Assembly: GCA_039881145.1 (NCBI GenBank) | Contig: JAYKKI010000052.1 | Span: forward strand, 8,189,501 to 8,253,500 | Direction: 5' to 3' | Source of the DNA: Druceiella hillmani | Lineage: Eukaryota > Arthropoda > Insecta > Lepidoptera > Hepialidae | DNA length: 64,000 bases | In this document: in pieces, positions 49,700 through 61,893 of the stretch | Layout of the letters: each line of letters begins with the position of its first letter | Position numbering within the stretch: position 1 is the first letter of the stretch | Notes under the pieces: generated by a model | Seen by the model: only the letters and a program-made list of their open reading frames with translations | Databases searched by the model: none | What the model was told of the DNA's origin: nothing | Program-made: the position numbers and the translations under genes

Positions 49700-50720
49700 G
49701 TAAAATTAAATCATCAAATCATTCTCAAATATAATACTAACATCAAAAATATTCGTTTACTTCTTTTATCTTTCTCTTTTGATAATTACATCGAAAACTA
49801 GCAGTGACAATTCACCGTTTAGAAATATTAATAACTATTTCAAAAATTAAATGTCTCCCCGTTGTGGTATTCTTGTTGTTTTTATTATTTGATGTGTATC
49901 TTTCATTGTTATTTTTTTCATACCTATCAAGTTCAGTATTTTCCATCTTTCTAATTTTTCATATTTTTTTTCATTTATATTCTATCTACTATTTAAGTAA
50001 TTGAAAAATTTTATTACGTTTGACCATAAAATTCACATTCATATCATCAGTTACTTTAATGCGATACTAAAGTTTTTACAAATATAAAAATATCTATATG
50101 AGAACATTATATTTTTACGTAGCTGCCGTAACTATGAATAACATCGGATTTAGTGGCGTTAAATATATTTGAAATAAGATGTAGTTCGACATTCACAGCT
50201 ACTAGCTCTATTGCTGTAAGTAACTGGCGTAAGAAAGGCTCAGTCACATAGGAAACGTTGTTAATTTCCTTCCTCCTTCTCTCTATTTGATAATATATCT
50301 ATGGAAAGGCGAAAAAATTAACACGTTTTAGAATTACTTTTTGTAATACTAAAATCCATATGAAAGATAAAAAGCGGGTATACAAACCTGAAGCATATAA
50401 TTATTTTAACCATTTGAAAATAGATTATTTAAAGACGTCAAATGTATAATGTGATGCCGGGCACTCCAAGAACGGCCGTTGTTGCGGGTGACAGCGCATA
50501 ATTTTGTTGCTCCCGCAACAAAAAAGGGACTAGAGATAGTCGTATTAACATAAGACCTTTGCAAAACCTTAAAGTTCCTCTTATAATATGAGTATTTAGC
50601 ATACAAATAAACAAAATATCATATTTGAAGGTATAGCATTGTTTTATTGAAAGTAATACATCAATGCAATACATAAAGTATGCGTATTAATTTCTAGCAT
50701 TTAAGTAAGTTTTGCTCGAT
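49700..50720 (+). repeat. dispersed repeat A, copy 2
   Basis: Same orientation and order as 28870-30060, without the palindromic insertion. CACGTTTTAGAATTACTTTT at 50322 and CTTTGCAAAACCTTAAAGTTC near 50560 are landmarks (29.6 and 29.9 kb counterparts). Confidence 0.6.
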
Positions 50721-50724
50721 AATT

Positions 50725-52325
50725 TGTAAAATTATCCACATATTTCTTTATTTATTTTTGACTAATATACATTTTAAAATATAGCTTATTTTGAACTATA
50801 TATTAGTTAAAAATTATTAACAAATTTTAGTAATAAAATGTGTAATATCTTCCACAAAAGAAAATAAAATGTTTGATAATCGGAGTCGCCGCGAACACCA
50901 GTAGAAAAGAAATATTTATATAAAGTAAATAATATTTGAAAATAGTAGAGTGCAAGTCTATTTAACTTTTTTTCTGTTTTTAATATCCGATTAATCAATG
51001 ATTAAAATTTGATATGAGACATCGTTAAGGGGATTGGCATAAAAATTAACATTCAAAATATTTATGTTTCATTTCTGCCGTTTTCAAATTGGAAAAAATT
51101 CTGACAATGTTTTATTGAAAAGAAGTACCGTTTTATTATCAAAAAATAAAACATATAAAATATGGGAGAGCAATTTTTACCGACTTTCCATCAACACTGA
51201 AGTATTCATTTCTTCATTATGCCAGCTTTTCTATTCCCTCTTCATAGCACTGTGAACGGAGCAAATGTTAAATGGTTGCTTTGATGCAAAGTTATTATAT
51301 GCAAAGTTATTATACCCTTTAAAGATCCGATCGTTAAAATGCCGTTATAAATGAAGGAAAAGAGAAAGCAACTGGGTGCAAGAACATCGTAGATGATCCT
51401 TTTGTACCTTTCCAATTAATTGACTGAATGAAATCATTTGACTAAACCCTTTATCGTTGTTTCTGCATTTCGTTTTTCTTGTGCTACTAAGTTTTTTAAT
51501 ATTTCGTATAATAGAAATAAGGTTGAGGGGAAATATTTCTAAAAGAACCGAATAGGCTGATAAAATTAAATAAGCAAAAATATAAAATATAATAAATAAT
51601 ACTGTAAAGCTATATTTTATATCGCCATTTTGTTTAGGGTTAAGAAATTACGAAAAGTTGTATTGGTAATGAAATGTTTTAGATATATACACAAATAATG
51701 AACAAAGGCCAGTTCCTTTCTTCTAATCTTGACAAATTTATCACTCTTAAAATTATCTTACAAAATCCTATACATATTTTGTTTACAATTTGTAATGAAG
51801 TTTAATATCTCAATGAATTATTTTACTAAGATTTTAAAACCCTTAAAGTTACTTCTCAATTCGAATAATTAATTTTTCATCACTTGATCAAGAAATTCAC
51901 AATGTGGCATATTATGATGGCAATGAAATATTTCGCATAATTGAGTTTAAATTTAGTCGCTTTGTATTATAACGAAATTTCACATATTTTGTGTTCCATC
52001 TGTCGCTTACCTATATTTTTATATTTTTAACCAATCTTCTGTCTTGCTTCACTTATTCTCGTACGTATATTCCTTCATAGATTTTTTTTATTTTCATTAC
52101 TTCTTGCAGTGTAATCTGTTAAAGTTTTTTTTTATTTTGATCCATTCATGTTTATTTAATTGTAATAGTGTTTTTGTAGAGGCATACTATTTTAAAATAA
52201 AAAAAAACAGATAATGGGCTATGGTATTGACTTTATTAAAAAGATACATTTATGTCATTAGTGTTTAAATACTACTTTAGGCATATAGGTGTAGCTATTA
52301 GTTTATCAAACTGTTAGGGGTATAT
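50725..52325. other. AT-rich sequence, nothing recognised
   Basis: A 15-bp direct duplication (TGCAAAGTTATTATA) lies at about 51284-51314. Nothing else is supported. Confidence 0.4.
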
Positions 52326-52329
52326 ATTG

Positions 52330-52800
52330 GCATTCAAGTGTGGTCTATTGGCAGAGACTAGTAATTTCATATATCCCCTCAAAAAATAATCCATAGGCGT
52401 GATATCACACGATTGTGAAGGTCAATTCATAAGGGAATGAAATGAAATTATGTACACATTTAATTTTTCCTGCAATAAATGGATTGCGTTACGTTGGCAA
52501 ATTGCACCAAATGTTGAAACCAAAGCTCTTCAGCAGCAATGTCATTAAATCGGGAAATCAGTAGAAATGGATTTAAGGCGTATTTTAACGTATTTTCCGG
52601 CATCATCAAGAAATATGGGTTACTGATTCTATCAGTCCATAAACCGCAAAAAACAGTAACTCTTTGCAGATGTAACGGCCTCTCAACAATGGCACATAGA
52701 TTTTTTCACTCCAAATCTGACAATTTTGTTAATTGATGTAGATATTTATTAAATATGAGCGTCATCAAATTGTTTGAAAATGTCGGTGACAATTGGACTT
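52330..52800 (-). pseudogene. mariner-like transposase remnant, minus strand
   Basis: Reading downward, FDDAHI (about 52785) corresponds to SDEAHF. It is followed by INKIVRFGVKK, then VERPLHLQRVTVFCGLW and AEELWFQHLVQFAN (about 52510), where active copies have WFQQDGA. SCDITPMDYFLRGYMKLLVS (about 52405) keeps the third Asp, and ANRPHLNANIYP ends the match. The second catalytic Asp is lost. It belongs to the same broad group as the copy at 38.7 kb but is an independent, older insertion. Confidence 0.75.
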
Positions 52801-52804
52801 CCAG

Positions 52805-53100
52805 ATTGCATTTCATTCCAGCCAGCGGCAGTACTCGTGTGCCTGAAATCGTATTTAAACACAAATAGCATGTAATTACCTTTTCAATAAAGTTAATACT
52901 ATGGCCATTATCATGATTTTAAAAATACATTTCTTTCATTTTAGTGTTATTTACTTCCAAAAAACATCCGTCGTGCGTTTGATTTTTCCTTTCATTTATC
53001 CAACATAAATTTTTTCCTAATCCTTTCCACATATGTTTAATGTCCTTAATTTTCTCTACAAAATAGCAATTTTTCTAAAGCGAAATCTGATAAAAGTGCT
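52805..53100. other. AT-rich sequence, nothing recognised
   Basis: No supported feature. Confidence 0.4.
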
Positions 53101-53102
53101 TT

Positions 53103-53103
<1 letters not shown>

Positions 53104-53155
<52 letters not shown>
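53104..53155. repeat. (TA)n microsatellite
   Basis: About 26 TA units. Confidence 0.95.
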
Positions 53156-53156
<1 letters not shown>

Positions 53157-53159
53157 TGT

Positions 53160-54185
53160 ACATCAACTAAATTCAGTTGAAAATAATCTTTAACCAACAA
53201 GTTAAAACATGAATTTAGCGTATAAGTATATCTATGAAACTTAATTTCCATTTCTAAATGGAAATATTAAAATAGTTTACTATAATTTTAATATCAAAAT
53301 AAAATTATTTAGTTTAAGATGGAAGTAATTTTGAATTTTTTTTGAAGTTAATCAATATTTATTTACAAAGAAGAATATAATGAAGAGAGTTTTCGGACAT
53401 TTTATATTGGTCTGCTAAACGACATTGCAAAAACATTATCACTATATCATTTATGTAGTACGTTAGTTTCTTGCTAAGTTGTGGAGACTAAGTAATCGCA
53501 TTACTTATAGGATTCTCAGCGAAATATTCAATAATATATAAAACTAATACTTAATATAGGTAAACCTTAATTAGACAAGTTTGATGGTACGATAGTTAAG
53601 AGATAACCTACTAACTAACTTTTGTTTTGTCGACAAAAAAATGATTTCTGTTTTTATGTAATAAAATTATTGACAAAATAAATTCTATTGTCATATTAAA
53701 TTAATGACAATTAAAAATTATTAACATCTTTGTTAAAAAATAATGCCAAAAAATAACCAATTTCTAATTAGCTAACAACAATATTATACCCATGAAAAAA
53801 CATACAGTTTAATCATAAATTTAATCAGAATTTTTAAAAGGTCGCAATGACCTTTACCGCTTTGCACAAAACTTGCAACAAAATTTACTTTGTTCACGAT
53901 TTTGAGAAAAGCGAAAGAAATTAAAATAGGAAAGAGATACAATCAAGCATATTTCATTTAGTAAACAAGTTGTACACAATTATAAAACGTGAATAGTCTT
54001 TTTAGGGCAAATGCCCCATTGAGCTATTTTCAAGTAAGATATTTTTGCCTTGCAGCTGGAGAAAAATAATTGTGGAGCCTCGTAGTAATGAAAATAAAAA
54101 AAAAGAAATTATCTACAATCACCGTGAAAATGTTGAATACATGAAATGTATTCAACATTTCATCAATATAGTTTCATTAAAAGCA
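53160..54185. other. AT-rich sequence, nothing recognised
   Basis: A 12-nt inverted pair (GAATACATGAAATGTATTC) lies near 54135. No coding signal. Confidence 0.4.
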
Positions 54186-54189
54186 TGGA

Positions 54190-54560
54190 TCTATATTAAT
54201 GGTACTTGTTACCAAATATAACACTAACATCAAAAAAATCATTTACTTTTTGATCTTTTTTATATTTTATCAAAAATTTTCAGAATAAACTAACAGTAAC
54301 AATTCATCGTTTACACGGATTTCAAAATGGTATCCAAGATTTAAATTCTTCTAATTTCGTATTTCTTATTAGCTTTGCTTTTTTGCTATATTTCTTCTAT
54401 TGTTACATTTGTTTCACACACATCAAGTTCAATCTTTGCCTTTTCTAACTTTTATTGAATTTTTCTGCTACTAATTAAATAATTTAATAATATTACCATA
54501 TCAGACAATAAAAGATACCATTCATATCTACAATTATTTCAATTCGCTACTGAAATTCTA
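54190..54560 (+). repeat. dispersed repeat A, partial copy 3
   Basis: It matches the first third of repeat A: ATAACACTAACATCAAAAA, AACAATTCA(C/T)CGTTTA, and the T-rich block around 54370-54470. Confidence 0.5.
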
Positions 54561-54639
54561 ATACATAAGAAAAGCTAAAGACATTTTGGGCATTAACAGA
54601 TTCGCATATAAACAGAAAAACAGATAAAAATTACAAAAA

Positions 54640-54745
54640 TAATATTTTTCAGTTTCATTATTTTGCTATGTTTCACTAAATCATTGCATCGTAAGTATCT
54701 TTGATACACGGATAAGCTAATTCTATAGTTTTATCATATATAAAA
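54640..54745 (+). repeat. local repeat C, copy 1
   Basis: It resembles 55495-55605 (AATATTTTT then GATAAGCTA(A/G)TTCTA(T/C)AGTTTTAT). A short local duplication. Confidence 0.5.
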
Positions 54746-54803
54746 ACTATAAAACACATGACCAAATTCATACAGACTAATATCAAACTAATTAAATTTT
54801 AAA

Positions 54804-55011
54804 TATTCAAAACAGTGTTGAATATATTTGGCGTTAATTTTGTAGAAATTCATTATTCACAATTAAATAAAACTACGTTATGATTCATTAAAGTTCTAGC
54901 AGTCCTGTGCTAATATCCCACCCGAAGGAACCTAGGTCGTGGTAAAGAAATCAAAGAAATTAGAAATAATATTTTATCACGTTGTTTCATTTAATTGTGT
55001 ATTCAGAACAG
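54804..55011 (+). mobile_element. palindromic hammerhead element, copy 4
   Basis: A degenerate copy (about 54816-54999) lies between TATTCAAAACAG and TATTCAGAACAG (11/12). The side module is well kept, but the first arm is mostly replaced. The ribozyme has lost stem II: CCCACCCGAAGGAACCTAGG joins the two core halves directly. Confidence 0.75.
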
Positions 55012-55494
55012 ATTCAAATCTGAAAAAAATCGAGGAAATAAAGTAAACTTGCGTCGAATATACGCGACATCGAAAAATGTTGTATGCGGAAAACGGCGCA
55101 AAACGACATCTACCCTCATGTGTTTATTCGCAATTATGATGCTTGCTTATGTACCTATATCCACGCTTCACCTCTCCCATATCCATTTTGCTTATGTACA
55201 TCTGAATGAAAGTTTCTTTGCGTTATTTAAAATATACAGCGCCATCTATTGATGTCATTAGTATAATTACCACGCTCGAGTAGCTAGACATTTCTTTGAT
55301 TTTATGTAATGTAAATTAATCTTTGAAAATATTAAATTCGTATAATTTCTGATTGTGTGATCCGATTCCAGTGGAATGAAAACTAATGTTGCTACATTCA
55401 TTTAAGTATTAGGTTCTTCTTTTTAAAAAAAATATCTATCATAAATCATTAGTATTAACATTATGCGTATTTAAATAAACAAACACGCATAACT

Positions 55495-55605
55495 TAGAAA
55501 AACAATATTTTTACGTTCTGCTCATTTTATTATATCATCGAACTAATTTCATCACAAGTATTTTCAATGTAAAGATAAGCTAGTTCTACAGTTTTATTAG
55601 ATCTT
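55495..55605 (+). repeat. local repeat C, copy 2
   Basis: See the match at 54640-54745. Confidence 0.5.
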
Positions 55606-55609
55606 TAGA

Positions 55610-56995
55610 TTTAAGTACATGACTCTTGCAGTATTGTTAATGAATTTTAGGTGCCTTTAGGTGTACTGAAGTTGTCGATATAAAGTTGATAACTAAATAG
55701 GCTTAAAAATAGTTGTTTTGTTGATTATCCAAATCGTTACCTATTAACAAAAATATTTTTGAAAATATGTTTAAATCTTTCACCATGGCACTATATATAA
55801 ACAAGTTCAAACAGCCCGATGTTTCATGTAGCGTTATGTAAAGTATGTGTATGTGACGTAACTAGTATATAATGGAAATAATAACTACAGTTATCAGTAG
55901 AATAGAAAAAGTGAAGTGAAAATATTTGAAGGAATAGCGTCTCAGTATTTGGCTGCTGCACATTTTTCGGTGCCGGAAACAATAGGAAAGCTCCCTGCCA
56001 GGCAATTTTTCTATAAATACATTGTTTATTTTTAATGGCGATATAATTTCTCTTTTCAAATGGAAACAGAAGTAGCATTCATTGGTCGCAAGACTACGGT
56101 GGATGAGTCCGTTGTTTCCTTATAGATTAATGACTGAATGAAATCAGAAAATAGATACCAACACGTATTTTTTAGTTTCAAAGTAAGAAATAGCAATTAT
56201 TTTCTCGCCGCGTAAATCAATAAAAAAATACCTTCTTATTATTCTGATACTTTCTTATATTATGAAGTTAGTTTTGAAAAATTAATTTCATTCTCGCTGT
56301 AGTGAGAAAATGGCATTACTACCTTGAGCTACCATTTTTGGAGAGGAAATGAAAACTCTAATTTTACGTTGCGATAAAAAAAACCTTAATGTGGGCAAAG
56401 ATAACAAAAAAAGATATTTTAATTTAGGATTCAACTGTTCCTCCTCAGCCAAATGACTAATCTGGACCAAGGTAGCAGCGTAGGACTGAGTGTTGCCAGG
56501 AAGTAGCACTAATCCACTGTTAGTAATTTAAGTTATTGCCTTTCTTGTGTGAAGAAAACTGTTTAAAAATATTTTTGTTGCATTTTTTAATAGTAAATCG
56601 ATACTTACTTTCCGGTTTCAGTGACGTAAAATACTTGAATTTTTTTTAAAGTGTTTATAGTTCTTAAATTAATGCAAGCACTTTTCCATAAAATCAGTTT
56701 TAACTCTCGTAATTTCTTTACTACTGAGTGTAGAGAAGGAAAAATAGTTTGTAAAACTACTTAAAGAATAAGAAATGGGTATTAGATTAAAATTGTACTG
56801 GAGCAGTTTTAATCTGTATTGATTAATTTTTACAAATAGAATTCTGTTATATTGATTATTGATACTTTTTTATTTTTATATCTTTTGTACCGCAAAGTCT
56901 TTTTTGTATATTTTGGTACAACATAAATATTATTAATCATAAATGTTTGTGATAATAATTAAGTATAGTTAAAAGACATTAAAAATAGTAATTAA
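55610..56995. other. AT-rich sequence, nothing secure
   Basis: A minus-strand frame at about 56420-56509 (LLPGNTQSYAATLVQI, then SHLAEEEQLNPKL) has protein-like composition, but no family and no clear splice sites. Confidence 0.3.
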
Positions 56996-56997
56996 CA

Positions 56998-56998
56998 T

Positions 56999-57073
<75 letters not shown>
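56998..57073. repeat. (TA)n microsatellite
   Basis: TA repeats with two short interruptions. Confidence 0.95.
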
Positions 57074-57075
<2 letters not shown>

Positions 57076-57079
57076 TATC

Positions 57080-59245
57080 ATCCCGTTATGTAGACCATTT
57101 TTGAAGAGTTATTTGTAATAACGAAATAATTTAGATATTGTATCTCACTGTGTAACATAAAATAATTTAAAACAATGTAAATGTAATAAAATGGGAATCT
57201 TGTTTCGTAACTCATTTCATATATAATTACTCAATTTAAGAAAAAATCAACATTAATCATCACGTATATGCGTTCCTTCGTGCAAAATCTTTAATAATAT
57301 CTAACCTAATTAAGTAAGGAGACATATATTATCGTGAATATCTTAAAAACCGTGACACATTGAATCATTTTTTTTGCATAATTTGACTTACAGTTATTCA
57401 GTAAATAAGGCTATGACACCCCTCTCATTACATGGTATTTATGAGAGGGTGTGAGAGTTTGTTGGCTACTTAATATGCATCGCAAAATATTTCTTTATAA
57501 ATATTTTCGAGTATTAACTAATTGATTTATGTGCAGGTTAATATGCTGAATTATTAATTTCCTCGACAAGCAATTTCTAAGAAATCTATTATGACACAAG
57601 GATAGACGGTAATAAGGATTTATTTTTTTATTTGGAGGTATCGAAGCTATATCTGGTAGGATAAGAATTGAGGATTGGTTAGAAACTTTATAAACTCTAT
57701 ATACTTAATAAAATATATCAAAAAGGTAGAAACTTTATAACCAATCTTTAATTTACCATTTAGTTTTACGTATTATTATACCGAAACGGTTACGAACTCC
57801 CATTCATTTGTAAGCTTATTTTTTCCTTGGAAATTCAACCAAACAAAGAAAGTACACTTGACCTCTACTTTGAAGAACTTACGCACAATCGAGATACACA
57901 ACGGATAGCTACTCGAATATCAAGATCATCAAGTTGCGTCACAAAGTTGTACTCTATTGAGAATTTAGGAGGATTGACTTTTATCAAGATTAAGTAACAA
58001 TTTATTATCGTTGTAGCACCCAACTATATAATTCCTAATATTTTATTTTCAGGTAGTGGGAAAAATGATTTTTTCACGTTTATATACTTTATGAACAAAT
58101 TTACAACGTATCCTCACAAGCATATTTTTCTTTAAAAATACTGTTTTTACATTATTTTCTGTAATTATTGGTTAATAAATAATTAGTCAAAAAATAAATT
58201 TTTACAATTTTAATCATCGCCGTGCCAATACTCATTTAAGTTCAGCGATAATTTTAAACAACATAAGTTATTTTAAACAGTTATTTTAAACAAGATTTTA
58301 GGAGTTATTTTAAACAACCTCTTAATCCCTTACGTTACAAAACATATACCTTAAAGTAGAATATAATACTTCACTACCATTTAGTTAATTTTTATCCAAC
58401 ACGTGCTGGCGTTAATTTCTTCCACATCTGATATTACATATCGCTAATTTATTTTACTTTCTAAAATCTAATCTAACTTTTAAATAAGAAAGAAACGACA
58501 TGTTTTAAAATATTGACACTATCAAATAAATCAAATCTTGAAGTCTCAAATACAATCGTGTAATCTTATTTATTTATTACAATAAATATTTAAAACAAAA
58601 ACCGTGTTCAAATTAACGGCCTTAACTTAAACAAGTTGACATTCCTTTGATATATCTGACCACCAAAGTTTAATTAGTTCTCAATTACAATATAATTCCT
58701 GAATCAAATATAAAAACACATAACTTTAATAGAAAAAACGAACTACCAATCATAAACTTTTAACCATCTTCATAATCCCATTTATAAAGGCACTCTATCA
58801 AGAGTGATGCCCCTTGGACTATAGGGTTAGTCAATGTGCGGTCAAAGGCTCGAAAAACAGGTCAACGTTGAAGGAAGTTCTTACGCACCCTGGGCACGCA
58901 AAAAAAGCCTATGTCTTTGCCCTATCACATAATAATTAGACGCATATACATTACCATAACCGATTGTCAATATTATCAACTAATAAATCGAAAAATGTGT
59001 GACGAAATGCCTTTCTCCTCAGACATAGAAGGAATTATATCCAGTCATTCCTTTATTAAAATCTGAAGTAAACAAATAAGGATTAGGCTGTACGCTTCTT
59101 ATATAAAAATCAATATGATTGCATTCGGTTCAAGGATACTGCGGAGTAGAGAATTTATCGATCAGTTATTTTAAAAAAAAAATTTCATATGTGAATAATA
59201 AAAGGCATTGAAAATAGTTTCCGTTCGCTATCAGCTTTATATTTT
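57080..59245. other. AT-rich, hairpin and a shared fragment
   Basis: 57416-57452 forms a hairpin (ACACCCCTCTCAT with ATGAGAGGGTGT, one bulge). 57880-58000 resembles the core of the foldback element at 42.2-43.1 kb. Nothing else is supported. Confidence 0.45.
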
Positions 59246-59247
59246 AA

Positions 59248-59501
59248 ATGATGAAATTTTGAATATATTTGGCGTTAATTTTGTAGAAATTCATTGACAA
59301 TTAAATGAAACTACGTGATGTAGTATTATTTCTACTTTCTTTAATTTCTTTACCACGACCTAGGTTTCGTTGTATTATAACATTTTCAGGTGGGATATTA
59401 GCAAAGATCTTTGCTAATATCCCACCTGATTGTGGTAAAGAAAATAAAGAAAGTAGAAATAATACTACATCACGTATTTTCATTTAATTATGATGTAATA
59501 T
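59248..59501 (-). mobile_element. palindromic hammerhead element, copy 5
   Basis: A 230-bp copy (59260-59489) lies between ATGATGAAATTT and ATGATGTAATAT (10/12). Both arms and the side module are present. Its centre is a perfect inverted repeat (GATATTAGCAAAGATC and its complement). The hammerhead on the minus strand (59353-59393) has ACC/GGT stem III and intact GUC, but CUGAAAA replaces CUGANGA (G8 to A). Confidence 0.8.
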
Positions 59502-59504
59502 TCT

Positions 59505-61260
59505 TAAATTATTATTAAAAAAAAAATAAAATAGCAATAAGAAGTCCAAACAATTCGATAATTTATCATTTTCATTTTCAACTACACTTGAAACGTGTGC
59601 TTGCCTCCATCCTTATATTTTTTATGAAAATTTTCTAATCCTCAATATTGCTTCATATATTTTTGTCTTCTAAATATGGTTAGTAAATTTATGTGATCCT
59701 TTGTAGAAATTAAAACAAAACTTAACAAAGAGGTCGTGGCGTTTTATTCCCTAGTAAATTCAGAGTTTCCAAACTCTTTTCCTTCCAAAAATGTTTATTA
59801 TACTAAAAACTTAGTTTTTGTAGTTTTGTAATGGGTTTACATATACCTTTCATGGTTATAATTTATATAAACTTAATATTCTAGTTTACTTCTTACGTTA
59901 AGTTTGCTAGTTAACTGGTCACTGCGAGCAAAACGTTTTACCGCTCCTAAAACTTAAGGCGTTAAACTTATACTTCTATGTAACATTGATGTAACAATGA
60001 TAAACATGAGCAATTCACCTTTGCTCACGTTTATCGATCGTTAAAACTAAATTTCTTACGCTATTTGCTTATCTTTGAATTAATTCTGGAATTAATCAGA
60101 TTTTCTAGCTAACCGTCTGTTAACCGGTTATTTAAACTTTCTGCTAGTAGATCAGTTCCATCCGCTGATGACGAAGGGATTATTCATACAACAATAAAAT
60201 GTATGAGCAGCTATCTTACCGAATATCAGCAAGAAGTCTTTGGTTACCCGCATCACGTCTTCATATTTCAGATAACATATTTTTCGACAGAGTTACTTAT
60301 GTCGATTTTGTGTACTATTGGTCCATAATATCGAGGCATTCACGTTACTATTAAGTGGGTAATTGGGTGACAAATTTTGTTTTTATTATAATTTGAAGCA
60401 AAATATTATGGCAAGTATTTTGTACGATTATTCTATTTTGGTTAGTATAATTGTTTATGTGCTTTCTACATTTCAAAGCTTCATTTTTTTTTTACCTTTT
60501 TCATCTAAACTGAAGAAGATGAAAGAGGTTATTAAATTAATATTGCAGACGAATAACTCAAAATTTGTTCGTAAAGGTTAAAGGCAAAGTAGTAATTATA
60601 AAAATTTCTTGAAGTAGATGACTAAAGGGGTGGCATAGAATAAATGGGAAATTCATTAAGTGAGATTGAAGAGATTACAATTTCAATAATGGATTTAAAT
60701 TTTCGTTAAGTTAAATTTTATGAGAGCATGTGTCAGTGGTTTCAAGGTACTATAATATGATTTTCATTATTATTTAAAGTTTTTGGCATTTTTAATTTTA
60801 GGTTGAATATATTTGAATATAAATGTGGATACAACGACAATGAATACTATATAAGGTACATGATCAGGTTCACTTGTTATCATACTTAATATTTTACAGT
60901 AGAAGGAAGTAAATAACAACAAATTCGTGTATATTGTGCGATATAAGTACTTTATAAGAATTAATCATGTTTCCTAATTGTTTGTTGTTTCATCACGCAA
61001 AAGCTGCTGGCTAAATCTTGATAAAATTTTCATCAGGGCGGTACAAGCATAAAAGCCAACAAGTTTAAAATGGAAATTGATTAAAATAAGTTTGTTGGAA
61101 AATTACGTTTAAAGAAACACTTTTTTCAATGTTATTTATTTGTCAAATAAAATACTACTGTAATGAATATAACAAATAAACAACTCGAAAAAGCTATTTA
61201 GTTAAATAAAAGTTGTTAATTTTGATTATAGTCCGAAATAAATTACAAAACATCATCCTA
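59505..61260. other. AT-rich sequence, nothing recognised
   Basis: No supported feature before the transposase-like gene. Confidence 0.4.
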
Positions 61261-61265
61261 AAATG

Positions 61266-61577
61266 TTAACCTGCTAAGTCCATTTTTGGTCAAAAATTAC
61301 TTTTTTGTGCTATTCGTAAATTCATACAATTTTACACCTTATAGTTAAGACGTAAAGAACGATAATCATTTTTAAGGTGCTAAATATGAAGTCACGTAAA
61401 CCTGCTTAATACCAACTGTCAAATTTCTAAGGATAATTCCTTCCAAGTCCCCATTCAGCGGCCATTTTGTTTGGAGAACGGCATTAGATTAACGTGTTAC
61501 AATTTCCCGCTAGTTTATTTTAATTTTACGGTGAGAATTCGTAAAGTTTTGTGGTGTCATAGCATTATTCATGAAAG
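61266..61577 (+). promoter_or_regulatory. candidate element left end, leader exon
   Basis: TTAA at 61266-61269 is followed by CCTGCTAAGTCC, which could be the start of a TTAA-targeting element. That is a guess, since the other end is outside the window. 61450-61577 is GC-richer (GCGGCCATTTTGTTTGGAGA) and probably contains the transcription start and a non-coding first exon ending at the donor at 61578. Confidence 0.3.
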
Positions 61578-61892
61578 GTAAGTTTTATTTTACTGCTAGA
61601 GTAAGTATTTAATAATGCATTCTTGTTTTAATACGTAATTTGATCCCTAACCTATAATGTATGGACTTGACAGGTTTACGTATTAAAAGATTTTTGCTTG
61701 TTAAGGAGTTAGCTAATTATCAGTTGTCATTTCTAGAATATAATTAACAACAAATTAATCCGACTGCTTAATTAATAAATTAACTAATTAATAAAATTTA
61801 ATTTTTTAAAGCCTTTTTTTATTTGTTGGGTACTTAGGCTTAATGCAACGCCGTTAAACATTATGGTTTATTTATTAATATTTTTATTACAG
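61578..61892 (+). other. predicted 5'UTR intron
   Basis: The donor is AAAG/GTAAGT at 61577/61578. The acceptor is TTTTTATTACAG ending at 61892. Splicing places the ATG at 61894 one base into exon 2. The small ATG at 61571 is out of frame with it. Confidence 0.6.
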
Positions 61893-61893
61893 A

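Noticed and set aside
54995..55252. 85-codon open frame beginning at the edge of palindrome copy 4
   Set aside because: It starts inside the target duplication, and no domain was recognised. The short GCGCCATCTATTG word near its end was not enough to call a regulatory site.
59301..59487. Two mirror-image 60-codon frames (start MKLRDVV or MKIRDVV) on opposite strands
   Set aside because: They are the same palindrome arm read on each strand of element copy 5, not proteins. An identical effect occurs in other copies.
61571..61585. ATG at 61571 as the start of the transposase-like gene
   Set aside because: After the predicted splice it runs out of frame and soon stops. The ATG at 61894 opens the long frame.
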